This document shows, in pieces, positions 22,031 to 32,444 of a stretch of 43,004 nucleotides of DNA. Source of the DNA: a virus. Each line of letters opens with the position of its first letter. The stretch's first letter is position 1. The stretch is taken from positions 1 through 43,004 of IMG/VR virus record IMGVR_UViG_3300009168_000032. The stretch is one strand, 5' to 3'. The notes below the pieces were generated by a model, which saw only the letters and a list, made by a program, of their open reading frames with translations, did not search any database and was not told where the DNA came from. Position numbers and translations under genes: made by a program.

Positions 22031-23653
22031 CTATCGACGCGGGTTGACGGTGATACGCAACGGCTCATCCTCGACGCTGTCGACCTGGCCGAAGCCTTGC
22101 GCGATCAGGCCAGCGGTCATGGCGTCGCGCAGCATCTGCGAGCCGTGCTTGCCCGGCTCGACCATCGGCGCGTTGGCGGCTCGCATCTCGTACAGCGGAT
22201 TGCGCGTGTGGATAAGATCGCTGGCGTGCTTGATGTTGCGCGCCGTGTTCCGGCTGGCGGCTCCGCGCATCCCCGCGCCTAGCAGGGGAAAGGCAAGACC
22301 CCCTAGCGTACCCCACTTCGGGTCACTGGACAGATAGCCCGCACCGCCACCAAGACCGCCCGCGACGATAGGCGCGGCGATGTTGCCCGCGACACTGCGT
22401 CCGCCGGTGAGCACAACGCCCTTGTCGCGCATGAACTGTGTCGCTCCGCCCGGAGAGACGACCTTATCCAGGGCGGCTATTTCCTCGGGTCTGTATCCGC
22501 GCTGGCGTTTCGCCAATGTGTCGGGGTTGGTTGGAAAGAACCAGTTGTCGATTTGGGACGCCGTCGCATCAGGAAGACTGCGTCCGCCAGTCCGCCCCAG
22601 ATTGACGTCGCGCAAGGCGGCATTTTGTATAGCCTCAATGGTTCCAGACCGCTTATATCCGCCAACCATTTTCTGCCCGAAGTCAGCAAGTTCTGATGCT
22701 TGCTGCGCGGCACGCTCCGAGCCAGGTCGAATTGAGCCGGGGGGCGGATTTATAAGGAAGTCGTCAAGTGCATTTCTAATTTTCCGCCCTGCAATGCGGT
22801 CGGCATTATTGAGTGCGTTGAATGGTATTTGATTAGTAGCTTCGCGAATATCCTGAAACTGATGCGGCTTGACGGACTGCGTTGTCGGCCAATCGTCAAA
22901 TCCGCGCATCCTGTTTAGCTCACTGAACGATGTCGGCGCGCGAGCGGCATCTGTTTTCAGCGTCGGTTCGATGCGATCAGCGAGTTGCCGCGCAGCAGGT
23001 GGATGGTACTCTGCTGGGTTTGCGCGGATTGCATCATACGCCAAATCCGCTGCCGTTTTCTGCTCTGCTGCGGGCGGAACTTTTGCGGTCGAGCGCGGGG
23101 CCAGGTTGCGCGGCCCGAGGATGCTGCCGAACGTGCCGCCGAGACCAAATCCGAGTGCGCCGCCGGTGATGGCGTTCTTGACATAATCCTCCGGCACGCC
23201 GCTGTAGGTGGTGCCCGCGGCTTGCCCGGCCCCAACCCCTGCCCCCTCAGCGCCATAGCCGACGCCCCGCGCGATCCATGGCGCGACGCCCGCCTTGATA
23301 CCGCGCGCCGCCAATCCGGCACCACCCATCCCGGGGAGTGCGGCGGCGCCGGCGACGTCACCGGCGACCGAGGCGATCGGACTGCGCTCGCGATGTTTCT
23401 CGAGCCGCTTCTGTTCTGCCTCGACGCCCGCGGAATAGCTGGGATAGTCACCTGCGAGCCAGCCGGCGACCGCATCGCGGCGCACGTCCATTCCGAAGGT
23501 GCCGCTACTGCCGGCGGCTACGGCGGCGTCGGCGACGGTTTGCCCGACGCCCTTAGCGGTATCCCACCAGGTGCGTGGCGCGACTGTGTACCCGGGCGGC
23601 AAATCATCGCTGGATTTGTCGACGGTGTAACCGGGGGGAAGATCGTCGGCCAT
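22031..23653 (-). CDS. Probable ejected internal virion protein (540 aa)
   Basis: Start at 23653, TAATG overlap with the upstream gene. The N terminus repeats DDLPPGYTV twice (about residues 3-23). It is followed by long Gly/Ala-rich, moderately hydrophobic stretches (GGAGLAARGIKAG, GAEGAGVGAGQAAG, NIAAPIVAGGLGGGAGY) and helical polar parts (ASELADFGQKMVGGYKRSG). This alternation is typical of large proteins ejected with DNA by podoviruses. No enzyme motif recognised. Confidence 0.6.
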   Translation of the reverse strand: MADDLPPGYTVDKSSDDLPPGYTVAPRTWWDTAKGVGQTVADAAVAAGSSGTFGMDVRRDAVAGWLAGDYPSYSAGVEAEQKRLEKHRERSPIASVAGDVAGAAALPGMGGAGLAARGIKAGVAPWIARGVGYGAEGAGVGAGQAAGTTYSGVPEDYVKNAITGGALGFGLGGTFGSILGPRNLAPRSTAKVPPAAEQKTAADLAYDAIRANPAEYHPPAARQLADRIEPTLKTDAARAPTSFSELNRMRGFDDWPTTQSVKPHQFQDIREATNQIPFNALNNADRIAGRKIRNALDDFLINPPPGSIRPGSERAAQQASELADFGQKMVGGYKRSGTIEAIQNAALRDVNLGRTGGRSLPDATASQIDNWFFPTNPDTLAKRQRGYRPEEIAALDKVVSPGGATQFMRDKGVVLTGGRSVAGNIAAPIVAGGLGGGAGYLSSDPKWGTLGGLAFPLLGAGMRGAASRNTARNIKHASDLIHTRNPLYEMRAANAPMVEPGKHGSQMLRDAMTAGLIAQGFGQVDSVEDEPLRITVNPRR

Positions 23654-25164
23654 TACATCGGCACCCATTTCCCGCCACGGCGCACCAGATCAGGCTGACC
23701 GGGTTTGCCGCGCGCAATGTCGCCTTCCTTGTAGCCGCCTGATGTTGCGGTTGTTTCTGATAGCGGCACGCCACTCAGAGGATCGCGCACACTGTAGAGC
23801 TTGCGCAGCGCCGGAAGCGCTTCTTCGCGCTGCCCCCTAATCATTGTCTCGACCGTGTCGCGATGGCTCTGCACGTCTTGGCGTGCCAACCTTTCGGCGA
23901 TCGTGAGCATGCGGTCTGCGCTCTCTTTGTCGAGGGAAAGATCCGCGCCGGATACCGAGCGGATGAAGTCCAGTTCCTTGGTCGAGATGTCCTTGCCGGC
24001 AAGGCTCTTGAGCATCGTCTGCATAATCGGAACAAGGTTGGCTTTGTAGGTCTCGCTCGCCTGCACAATCCGTTGTGACTCGCGGTTGCCAAGCGCTGCT
24101 TGTGCGCGATGCCACAGTAGCGTGGCGTCCGCGCCGAGCCCGGATACGGCATACTTTTGCGCCTCGCGCGCATTGTTCACAGCTTCAATGGCACTGGCCG
24201 ATAACGTGGCCTTTTCCTTACTCTCCTCGAGCGCCTTGGCCACTGGCGGAGGGAGATTGCCGTGGAAGATACGCGCTTGCTCGGCGTCTTGTGCGGCAGA
24301 GAGCCTAGCGGCGCCTTCCGCCAGCTCCTGTGCGGTCTTCGGAGCGTTGGTTTTGGCGGCTTGGATCGCTGCCTCGCGTGCCTCTTTTGCCCGAAGTTTG
24401 ACGTTATATTCTTCCTTTTGACGATCATACTCGGCGTCGCGCGCGGCCTTGCCGAGCTCGTGTGCACGCCTGTATTCCTCGATGGCGCGCGGGTCGCCGG
24501 GAAAACGGCGCAGCACATCAGCACGGTATTGTTCGTTTGGCGTCAGCCGTTCGCTGCGCATCGGCTGCACCGGATCAGGCAGGCTCTCCGGGATCACCGG
24601 CGCCAGCGTGCCGCCTGGTTGCGCGGTCGGTTGCACTGGCGCCGCCGGCAGCGCACCTGGGCGGGGCGTGGCTTGCGCCATCTGCATCGGCCGGATCTGG
24701 GCGGTGATGATTGGCGGGTTGGGTCCGCCCTCCTCGGCGAAGGTCGCGCCATCGAGCGTAGAGCCGGCCGCCCCGGTGTCTAAGGAGGCGTTCGATGTCA
24801 CCAGAGGACTGCTCTGTGGCCCCGTTAGCAGGCTAGCGGATGGTCCGGGCGTAACAGGCGGGGGCGGCGGGAGCGTGTCGCTGGCGGACGGTACGTTCGC
24901 GGCCTTGTCATAACGCGCGTTGTATCCCTTCTCAGCCTGGCCGGTGGTGTAATCGCCGATTGCCTCGGCGAGGCTCTCGCCAAAGTAGGTCATCCCCTCG
25001 CCGACTGTTTTGGGGAACGGCCGCGAGCGAGAGGCGAGCGCACCCGCGATGGCGCGCCGGCGTTTGATCTCCTCCAGTGTCAGGTTTGGACTGAACGCGA
25101 GAATAGGATCAAGTATTCCCGTCCCTGTGCCGTAGCGTGACGCAACGTCGTCTGGTTCGGCCAT
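23653..25164 (-). CDS. Probable internal virion protein (503 aa)
   Basis: N-terminal 90 residues globular, then a Pro/Ala/Thr-rich spacer (about 95-215). A long charged helical region (about 215-390; EYNVKLRAKEAREAAIQAAK and onward) precedes a C-terminal portion with GKDISTKELDFIRSVSGADLS. It lies in a set with 22031-23653 and 25166-26707, in the order commonly seen for three podovirus ejection proteins. Function unproven. Confidence 0.6.
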   Translation of the reverse strand: MAEPDDVASRYGTGTGILDPILAFSPNLTLEEIKRRRAIAGALASRSRPFPKTVGEGMTYFGESLAEAIGDYTTGQAEKGYNARYDKAANVPSASDTLPPPPPVTPGPSASLLTGPQSSPLVTSNASLDTGAAGSTLDGATFAEEGGPNPPIITAQIRPMQMAQATPRPGALPAAPVQPTAQPGGTLAPVIPESLPDPVQPMRSERLTPNEQYRADVLRRFPGDPRAIEEYRRAHELGKAARDAEYDRQKEEYNVKLRAKEAREAAIQAAKTNAPKTAQELAEGAARLSAAQDAEQARIFHGNLPPPVAKALEESKEKATLSASAIEAVNNAREAQKYAVSGLGADATLLWHRAQAALGNRESQRIVQASETYKANLVPIMQTMLKSLAGKDISTKELDFIRSVSGADLSLDKESADRMLTIAERLARQDVQSHRDTVETMIRGQREEALPALRKLYSVRDPLSGVPLSETTATSGGYKEGDIARGKPGQPDLVRRGGKWVPM

Positions 25165-25165
25165 G

Positions 25166-26707
25166 TCACGCCACCCTTAAGATGTCGCCCAGCACGCGCT
25201 TGGTCTTGATGTGCTTGATGCCGCTGATCGTCTTCACCGCGCCCGGATCGATCTTCTCCATGTCCTGCGCCATCGGGCCGATGTGCCGCGCCGCGCCGTT
25301 GTCCTCGTGCCTGTCTTTGTATTCGTAGGAATAGATCGGCAGCTTCTTGGGTTCGTCGTGCTTGCGCGCCGCGAATACGGTGCCGACCCGGTGGATGTTC
25401 TTTTTCACGCGCCGGTCTGATGCGGTATAGACCTGCGCGCCGGCCTTGGCGCCTGAGCCGGCGAGGCCGAACAGCCCGCCGATGATGTTGTTTACGTTCG
25501 AAGTCTGCTGCTTGTAGATGTCGAGATCTTGGCTAAAGCGGTTGTTGATGATCCCGGCGACGTCGGTATTGGCGATCTGATTACTGCCGGTATTGACGAA
25601 GTTCGGCTGTTGCACCTGACTGCCGGACTGCAGCGCGAGGATCTCGTTGATCGGCGCACTACGCAGCGCGGCCTGTTCGGTTAGGTAATTTCCGCGCGAG
25701 GTGTTCTGCGCGTTGAACTGCGTGTTCTGGCGCGCGAGCTCCTGCGCCTGCGCGGCGTTGTTGAACTGGGCGCGGCTCGCTTCCTGGGTGAAGGCATCTT
25801 TCTGTGCCTGATTAGCGAAGGTGCCAGAGCCGACATCCTTCTGAAATTGTTCGATCTGCGCCTGATTGGCAAACTGACCGCGCCCGAGCGCCTGGTCATA
25901 GGCTTGCTTTTGCGCCGCATTCTGGAAGCCGGCGCGCTGCGCCGCCATGTCCATCATGCGTTGCTGTTCTTGCCCGCCCTGGGCGGTCACAGCCAGGCGC
26001 GCGTCGGTGGTCTGCCGATCGGCGGCGGCAATGGCGCGGTCATAGGCCTCGGTGCCGTACTGGATGCCTTGGTCGGCGAGTTGCTGGCGCAGCCGATCGC
26101 GGTCCTGCTGCAGTTGCGGGTTGATGCGCTGGTAGAGGCTTTCCTCCACCCGCTGCCGATCGGACGAGAAGTCGTCCTCCGGGCCGTAAGAGCGGGTAAT
26201 GTCGCCGGCCTCGCCGAAGGTGGTCTGCTGCAGCCCGCGATCCGGCAGGCTCCTTTGCTGTTGGCCGACATCACCCCAGCCGTACTGCGTCCCTGGGATG
26301 TTTGCACCCGGCACGGTGCCCGCCATTGGCGCGAAATCGTAGGTCGACGCCAGGCTGCGACTGGGATCGCGCAGCATGTCGGAGAGGCTGGTAGCCTCGT
26401 ACTGCCCGAGATCGGCCAGGGTCTGGGTGGTGGCCTCGTTGGTGGTCTGCAGCCTTTGCCCGGCCGGGCTGAGCGTCTGCGTCGCGGTCCATTGCGGGAC
26501 TTGGTAAGTCTGTCCGGTGAGCGGGTCGGTGTACGGATAGGCCGGTCGGCTGGTCGTGTCGTAGGTCAGGCTGCCGGTCGGCGTGACCTGATTGTAGTTG
26601 TTCAGGTACGAGCCGGTGATGGCCGTGCCGATGTTCTGCGCCGTCTGCGCCCCGGCCGTGAGGATCGGGTTGGGCGCTTGCGGCGGATCAGGAAATATCA
26701 AACCCAT
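25166..26707 (-). CDS. Virion protein with C-terminal S74-like domain (513 aa)
   Basis: N-terminal FPDPPQAPNP motif, followed by an Asn/Gln/Tyr-rich region. The central heptad region is Gln/Arg-rich with recurring F-x-N-x-A-Q units (about residues 265-330; e.g. GFQNAAQKQAYDQALGRGQF, GTFANQAQKDAFTQ), about 17-19 residues apart. Residues 430-513 look like a reduced S74 chaperone: SDRRVKKNIHRVG, PIYSYEYKD, HIGPMAQDMEKIDPGAV. Family members are found as tail or internal proteins in podovirus-like phages. The domain lacks the long coiled-coil end, so autocleavage is uncertain. Confidence 0.7.
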   Translation of the reverse strand: MGLIFPDPPQAPNPILTAGAQTAQNIGTAITGSYLNNYNQVTPTGSLTYDTTSRPAYPYTDPLTGQTYQVPQWTATQTLSPAGQRLQTTNEATTQTLADLGQYEATSLSDMLRDPSRSLASTYDFAPMAGTVPGANIPGTQYGWGDVGQQQRSLPDRGLQQTTFGEAGDITRSYGPEDDFSSDRQRVEESLYQRINPQLQQDRDRLRQQLADQGIQYGTEAYDRAIAAADRQTTDARLAVTAQGGQEQQRMMDMAAQRAGFQNAAQKQAYDQALGRGQFANQAQIEQFQKDVGSGTFANQAQKDAFTQEASRAQFNNAAQAQELARQNTQFNAQNTSRGNYLTEQAALRSAPINEILALQSGSQVQQPNFVNTGSNQIANTDVAGIINNRFSQDLDIYKQQTSNVNNIIGGLFGLAGSGAKAGAQVYTASDRRVKKNIHRVGTVFAARKHDEPKKLPIYSYEYKDRHEDNGAARHIGPMAQDMEKIDPGAVKTISGIKHIKTKRVLGDILRVA

Positions 26708-26718
26708 GGCTCAGCTCC

Positions 26719-27093
26719 TCAGTATGGCGGCATTCCCGGACGCGGCATGCCCGCGAGCTGGGCTGGATTGGTCATCATTCCTGGCGTGGCCGCCGGCGGT
26801 AGGCCGCCTGGAGGCGGTACCGGCCCGCCTGGTGGCGGCATTCCACCCGGAGGCGGCATTCCTGCGCCCATCGGAGGCGGCGCGCCTGGGGCCGGCGCTG
26901 CGCCAGGAGGCGGCATTCCGCCAGGAGGCGGCGCGCCGCCGCCAGGAGGCGGCATCTGCGGCAACGGCGGTGGCCTGGGCGGCGGGTACTGCTGATCGAG
27001 CAGTGCCTGAGTGATCTGGTCGCGCGGGTCCGGCGGCGGGTATTTTCCCGGGGGCAGCATAGGTGCCCTCTGTTGAGAGGCTGGAAGGGCCAT
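26719..27093 (-). CDS. Pro/Gly-rich low-complexity protein (124 aa)
   Basis: About 60 percent Pro plus Gly, made of MPPPGG/APPPGG units from residue 35 on; short N terminus QRAPMLPPGKYPPPDPRDQI followed by TQALLDQQYP. Real gene by its coupling (ATG directly after the upstream TAA) and by lying in the dense late block, but intrinsically disordered. Probably a linker or virion-surface protein. Confidence 0.6.
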   Translation of the reverse strand: MALPASQQRAPMLPPGKYPPPDPRDQITQALLDQQYPPPRPPPLPQMPPPGGGAPPPGGMPPPGAAPAPGAPPPMGAGMPPPGGMPPPGGPVPPPGGLPPAATPGMMTNPAQLAGMPRPGMPPY

Positions 27094-27564
27094 TTAGGCC
27101 ACCTTTCTATGTTCAAGCTCGGGCCGGTTAAAGCGGCTTTGCGCCCACTGCTCGGCCGTGTAGGTGCAGAACACGCCGTCATCGTTGCGGCCATAGAGGC
27201 GCGCGATCGGCGTCGCCGAGAAGCCGAATAGCTTGAGTTGGTTCAGCACCAGCGTGTCATCCGCCCGCACGCGCATGATCACCATCTGGCAGCCGTGCGT
27301 CCCCAGTGTGTGACTGGCCATATGGCGCATCGTGGCGCGCGTCAGCCAACGCGTTCCAGGATGCGCCGCAATGGCGATCTCGATCGTCCCGGCCGGCGGA
27401 ATGTGGTTGAAGAAGACGATGCCCCCGACCGGCGTGCCCTGCGCGTTGGTGATGCCGATTGCGGTCGTGTTGGCAGGAAAGCCGCGCGGATCGACGTGCG
27501 GGATTAGCCGCGCCACGAACTGCGCCACGCTCCTATCCTGCCCGTAGACATACCGCAACGTCAT
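27094..27564 (-). CDS. GNAT-like N-acetyltransferase domain protein (156 aa)
   Basis: Alpha/beta pattern of the GNAT fold: strand pair TAIGITN...VGGIVFFNH, the central TIEIAIAAHPGTRWLTRATMRHM, a RVRADDTLVLNQLKLFGF segment (usual family form: R..adN..sl.l....GF) and a C-terminal strand DDGVFCTYT. Such proteins are frequent within phage morphogenesis blocks, where their substrate is unknown. The acetyl-CoA loop (normally R/Q-x-x-G-x-G/A) is not obvious here: HPGTRW sits in that position. Confidence 0.7.
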   Translation of the reverse strand: MTLRYVYGQDRSVAQFVARLIPHVDPRGFPANTTAIGITNAQGTPVGGIVFFNHIPPAGTIEIAIAAHPGTRWLTRATMRHMASHTLGTHGCQMVIMRVRADDTLVLNQLKLFGFSATPIARLYGRNDDGVFCTYTAEQWAQSRFNRPELEHRKVA

Positions 27565-28102
27565 TTGCCGCTGCCCCCACCCGCGCCGCCGCCGCTGCCG
27601 CTACCGGCGCTCTGGTCGCCAGCCATGCTGCCGCCGCTAAACCCAACTGTGGCGCCGGCGGCGCCTGCGCCATCAACGGGCTGCTCATAATTCGGTGTGG
27701 CGGGGGCATCACCACCCAAAAAGCCTGAGGAAGCAGGCATTGCCGCGGAGGCATCACCACCCAAAAAGCCTGAGGACGCAGGCATTGTCGCGGCCGGGAG
27801 TGGCGCGGTTACAGGTGCCGGAAGCGGCCCTACCGGCGTGACCGGCGCGTTCATCAGCTCCGTGGGAGAACGCGTCGCGGGGTCTGTTGGCGGCGTCCCT
27901 GCGGCCGCGGGCGTCGGCTGTCGCGGCAGTGTCATATCAGGCGCCGGATAATTGCCGGAAGGCGCCACCGCGCCCGCCATCGGGGTAAGGTTCGCCGGGT
28001 CTGGTCGTCCCGACATGGCGGCACCCGCCTGGTTCTGCAAAACCAATAGCTTGGAGACCATGTTGCGATAGTCGTTCGGACTGTAACCTGGGTTTGCTGG
28101 GA

Positions 28103-28106
<4 letters not shown>
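27561..28106 (-). CDS. Low-complexity virion protein with internal duplication (181 aa)
   Basis: N-terminal NPGYSPNDYRNMVSKLLVLQ, then Pro/Ala/Thr-rich sequence, two copies of a 15-residue unit (MPASSGFLGGDA-x-A-x, about 110-139) and a Gly/Ser tail. ATGA overlaps with both neighbours. Likely disordered virion component. Confidence 0.6.
27706..27793. repeat. Tandem 45-bp duplication
   Basis: A 43-base segment at 27706-27748 recurs at 27751-27793 with two differences. It encodes the 15-residue repeat of the 181-aa protein. Confidence 0.9.
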
Positions 28107-29065
<959 letters not shown>

Positions 29066-29075
29066 AGCTCACTCC

Positions 29076-30911
29076 TTAGACGTTGACGCCGCCGCGTTCC
29101 TGCGTTGTCGCGATGGCGATTAACTCGACGCGCGGGCGCGAGACTTGCGCCACGGTCACCTGCACGATCGGCGCATGGGCGTGACCGCTCGCACCGATCG
29201 AGACCCATAGCGTACTGCGCTGGATCGGGCCGCCCGCGCTCGCCGCGTCCCAGTGCGCGCTGTCCCAGGCGCCTTCGTCCCACCCCTCGCCTGTGCCGGG
29301 ATCGAGGCCCGCGGCCGGGGGTGGCGGAATGACGATGCCGTAGTCGGTGGTGGCGGCGAGCTGCGGCTCGAATGGCTCGTTCGGTCCAGCGGTGAAGATG
29401 GCGCGCGCCTGGTGCCACACCGTCTGTGCGCTATTGTTACCGAATATCTCCCAGCCGCCGACCAAAGTCGCGACGTAAGGCATCCCGTCGTCGTAGCCAG
29501 AGCGATCCGCCTGCATCACGATGCCGATCTGCGTCCCGAAAAACATATCCGTGCGCATGCGCAGAAAACAGGTCGCGTCCCAAGTAAAGCGTGCCCAGGC
29601 GCCGCTGGTGTTGTTGAGCAGAAGACAGTGCTTCATCGCGGGGGTGGTCCCGCCTGGCGTGGCGATAAACACCGCGCCGTATTCGTCCCACTTTTTAATT
29701 GTCCAGGGATTAGCGCGCTTGGCGGCAACCTCCTCGCGCCAGAGCGGCTTAATGGTCCGGCTAATCATCGCCTGTTCGAGCTGGCCACTCTCCTTGGCGA
29801 TCGCCTGGGACAGCGGCACCACACCGTCGACCGTCAGGATGAAAATGTCGCCGCCGATGAGGGCGTGCGCGTTCATGCCGAGCGGCGCACTGATGTGATA
29901 GCGACCCTCTTGGCGCCAGTTCGCGACGTCCCCGGGATTGGAGCCGGTGAACACCAGCACCTCGCCGGTGTCGGTGACGAAGACACATTTATCGTCCGTG
30001 CCGTCGCCGGCGTCGATCGACCAAGTTGCGCCGAACAGCAACTTGCCGCCGCGGGTCGAGGCGCCCGACAGATAGATGGGCTGTAAGACGCCGCCCACCG
30101 TATTGATGTCGAGGTACCAGGCGTTCATGCTCTCGCGCTGGATGAAGTAGAGCCGATTGCGATAGGTCCAGGCGTAGACGAGCCCGGTGCCCTGCGCGAC
30201 GCCGGCCGGCAGCTTGGTCGCGTCGTAGGTGATATTGGCAACGCCGTCGCCGGCCGCGCCAATGACGCCGCTCAGCACCGTCCAGGCAATGCCGTTACTG
30301 GTGCGCAGAACGAAGTCGCCAGCATCGTTTAGCGCAATCATCCAATTGCCGCCCTGATTGAACAGCTGCGCCGAGACGTAATTGCCGCTGGCCTGGCCGC
30401 TCTTGACCAGCACCGGCGTCGAGGAGGTGACGTCGTAGAGCTTGGTGGCGTTGGCGGCGTACATGCGCTGATTGTTAGCGGCGATGTAGTTAAAGCCCGA
30501 GATGATCGGCAGCCGCGGGAACGAGGCGTTGGCGTCGACCCACCGGCCGGGTGTCGCGGCGCGCGCGGCCGCAAACGTCCCGGTCGTCGGGCTGGTATGC
30601 GCCGCCGTGGCGTTCCAGAAGAAGCCGGTGAGCGGATCGTAGACCTTGGCGTTGAGGGCGTAGGCGACATTGTTGGCCCAGGCCGGCGCGTCGAGCGTGT
30701 GCACGTCGCACCAGCGGGTATAGCCGCCACGCAGCTTGACGCCGCGCATGGTCGGCGCCCAGTTGTCGTGCACGATCGCCCCGCCCGGCTGCATGAAGGC
30801 TTCGTTCTCAGACTGAATGAGGCCGCGCGTCGGCGCCGGAATAGTGATCGTCTGCAGCTGCTGCGCGCCCTGCGGCATCGGCTGACGGCGAAAAGCGGCG
30901 TGAATGCTCAT
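29076..30911 (-). CDS. Tail stabilisation / tail hub protein (611 aa)
   Basis: Start at 30911 (MSIHAAFRRQPMPQ), ATGA overlap with the adaptor gene. A beta-rich propeller-like protein: PAPTRGLIQSENEAFMQPGG, VHDNWAPTMRGVKLRGGYTR, YAANATKLYDVTS, AWTYRNRLYFIQRESMNAWY, FVTDTGEVLVFTGSNPGD. These blocks are those of the phage stabilisation (nozzle) proteins that cap the DNA exit below the adaptor in podoviruses (P22 gp10-like role). Follows the adaptor gene as expected. Confidence 0.8.
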   Translation of the reverse strand: MSIHAAFRRQPMPQGAQQLQTITIPAPTRGLIQSENEAFMQPGGAIVHDNWAPTMRGVKLRGGYTRWCDVHTLDAPAWANNVAYALNAKVYDPLTGFFWNATAAHTSPTTGTFAAARAATPGRWVDANASFPRLPIISGFNYIAANNQRMYAANATKLYDVTSSTPVLVKSGQASGNYVSAQLFNQGGNWMIALNDAGDFVLRTSNGIAWTVLSGVIGAAGDGVANITYDATKLPAGVAQGTGLVYAWTYRNRLYFIQRESMNAWYLDINTVGGVLQPIYLSGASTRGGKLLFGATWSIDAGDGTDDKCVFVTDTGEVLVFTGSNPGDVANWRQEGRYHISAPLGMNAHALIGGDIFILTVDGVVPLSQAIAKESGQLEQAMISRTIKPLWREEVAAKRANPWTIKKWDEYGAVFIATPGGTTPAMKHCLLLNNTSGAWARFTWDATCFLRMRTDMFFGTQIGIVMQADRSGYDDGMPYVATLVGGWEIFGNNSAQTVWHQARAIFTAGPNEPFEPQLAATTDYGIVIPPPPAAGLDPGTGEGWDEGAWDSAHWDAASAGGPIQRSTLWVSIGASGHAHAPIVQVTVAQVSRPRVELIAIATTQERGGVNV

Positions 30912-31615
30912 GGCGTGGGCACCGGCCACGGGTAGGCGATGCGGGCGTAGCTCGACAGGGTGCGACGCCCGACGATAATCGGCGCCGGCTTATCGTGCCC
31001 CATCGCCATGTTGATCGCGTCCTGGTAGGTGCCCATGTCCTCGGCGTAGGGCGACCCCTTTTTCATCTTCCAATCGAAGGTCATGCCGAGCTTGAGCAAT
31101 CGCTCATCGAGCCGGAAGGTGTCGGTGTCAGACTGGAAGCGATCGCCAAAGCCGCCGCTGGTCAGCACGATCGGGTTCTTGTCGAGGTAGGTGAACGAGG
31201 CTGTTACACCCGCCGTCATGGCCGGCCAGATATGGATCTGGCCGCCGTAGATAGTCCACTCGCCCCAGGCATCGTTCTCACCCGCGGCGCGGCGCTGCAT
31301 CCACTCATCGGTGTCGGAGAAGAACACCATCGGCTGCTGGGTCGAGGTCGAGCGCCAGACGTTGGTATTAAGCAGCATGCGCTTGTAGTTGGCGGGAAGA
31401 TTAAACGCCGTGGTGACGTCGTCGCCAACCAGGTTTGCTGTGGTGCGCAGCGTGGTCCAGTCGCGCGTGTCATAGGCGATGCGCTGCGCCATCTCGTTGG
31501 CGCAGCCAAGCATCTCGAACATGGTACGGTTGGAGCCGAGCGCCGCAAACACCGAAGCAGGTGCCGCAACGCCGACCACCGCGGACACGTCACGCACCAC
31601 CGTGAGCAGGCTCAT
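30908..31615 (-). CDS. Head-tail adaptor protein
   Basis: 235 residues: MLGCANEMAQRIAYDTRDWTTL, FNLPANYKRMLLNTNVW, WTIYGGQIHIWPAMTAGVT, FTYLDKNPIV, FRLDERLLKLGMTFDWKMKKG. This is the pattern of tail-completion/adaptor proteins that bind beneath the portal in podovirus-like phages (SU10-type adaptor). Coupled to the genes on both sides by TAATG and ATGA. Confidence 0.8.
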   Translation of the reverse strand: MSLLTVVRDVSAVVGVAAPASVFAALGSNRTMFEMLGCANEMAQRIAYDTRDWTTLRTTANLVGDDVTTAFNLPANYKRMLLNTNVWRSTSTQQPMVFFSDTDEWMQRRAAGENDAWGEWTIYGGQIHIWPAMTAGVTASFTYLDKNPIVLTSGGFGDRFQSDTDTFRLDERLLKLGMTFDWKMKKGSPYAEDMGTYQDAINMAMGHDKPAPIIVGRRTLSSYARIAYPWPVPTP

Positions 31616-32340
31616 TAGGCGGCCTTTGGTTTAGCGATCCCCTGCGCCAGATGCTTGAGCGACTTGTGACTGAGCGTGCCGGTCGGCGGAATGCCGGTGT
31701 GCGCCGTGATGTACTCGCGCAGCTGCTCGGCCGTCATGTCGTCGTAGTCGGTCTCGGCCGGCGGCTTAGGCTGCTCCGCGGCGCGTTCGGCTTTGATCTT
31801 GGCGTCGCCCTCGAGGATCGCATTGCGTGCACGCAGCGCCTCGAGCTCGGCCGCCATCTGCAGGTTTGGCGCGCCGGCCTTGGATGTGGCGAGGTACTCC
31901 TCGGCGTTGTTCTTGTATTCACGCCCACCCGGGCCGAGGTTCTTTAATTCCTGGCCGTCGATCACGGCGAGCTGCTCGACCGTGTAGACGTTCTGGGCAC
32001 GCAATTCAGCACGGCGCGCGGCGGTCAGGAACGGCGCAAAGTCGAGCGGCGTGCCGCTTTTGGTCTGCGCAGCGTGCGCCTTGAATTGCTGGTACTGGTG
32101 CGGAAAGCGCTCGGCATAAGTGATCTGTTTTTCCGTGCCCGAGTAAGGATCACGGATCCACTGGGTGGAAAGCGCCGTGGCCGGGAATACTTTCCAGTCG
32201 CGTGCGCCGGGAAAACGAATTTCGCAGACTTCGAGATCGTCATGGATCTCGCGCCCCTCGGCCAGGGACTTTACGTCGTTCTTGAAGGACTGGTGCCGAA
32301 ACAGCACCACGGCAACGTCGTCAGGTTCGCGTTGAGGCAT
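31615..32340 (-). CDS. Hypothetical virion-region protein with C-terminal HeH/LEM-like helix pair (241 aa)
   Basis: Downstream of the capsid gene. N-terminal 130 residues alpha/beta (WKVFPATALSTQWIRDPYSG, YAERFPHQYQQFKAH). A coiled coil (AAELEALRARNAILEGDAKI) precedes a C-terminal MTAEQLREYITAHTG...SHKSLKHLAQG resembling the short HeH/SAP-like motifs often seen near phage capsid genes. GGAG lies about 11 nt before the ATG. Role unknown. Confidence 0.65.
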   Translation of the reverse strand: MPQREPDDVAVVLFRHQSFKNDVKSLAEGREIHDDLEVCEIRFPGARDWKVFPATALSTQWIRDPYSGTEKQITYAERFPHQYQQFKAHAAQTKSGTPLDFAPFLTAARRAELRAQNVYTVEQLAVIDGQELKNLGPGGREYKNNAEEYLATSKAGAPNLQMAAELEALRARNAILEGDAKIKAERAAEQPKPPAETDYDDMTAEQLREYITAHTGIPPTGTLSHKSLKHLAQGIAKPKAA

Positions 32341-32369
32341 CGGCTCGTTTCTCCGTTTAATATTTTAGG

Positions 32370-32444
32370 CTGCGGCCGCCACCGGGCGGGGCGACGGCCG
32401 CAGTATTTCCCGGCGGAGGAAGGGGTCCGAAAACCCCCACCGGG
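32370..32444 (-). promoter_or_regulatory. Structured region after the capsid gene
   Basis: Two stem-loops in the 111-nt gap between the capsid stop and the next gene. CTGCGGCCG (32370-32378) pairs with CGGCCGCAG (32395-32403). CCCGG (32409-32413) pairs with CCGGG (32440-32444), enclosing GGGGT/ACCCC (32422-32426, 32433-32437). Neither is followed by a proper U run on the minus strand, so partial termination or mRNA stabilisation of the abundant capsid message is more likely than full termination. Confidence 0.5.

Noticed and set aside
25847-26995. Plus-strand frame (382 aa) opposite the S74-like and Pro-rich genes
   Set aside because: Repetitive GGG/PGG sequence arises from the complement of the Pro-rich gene; no recognisable domain.
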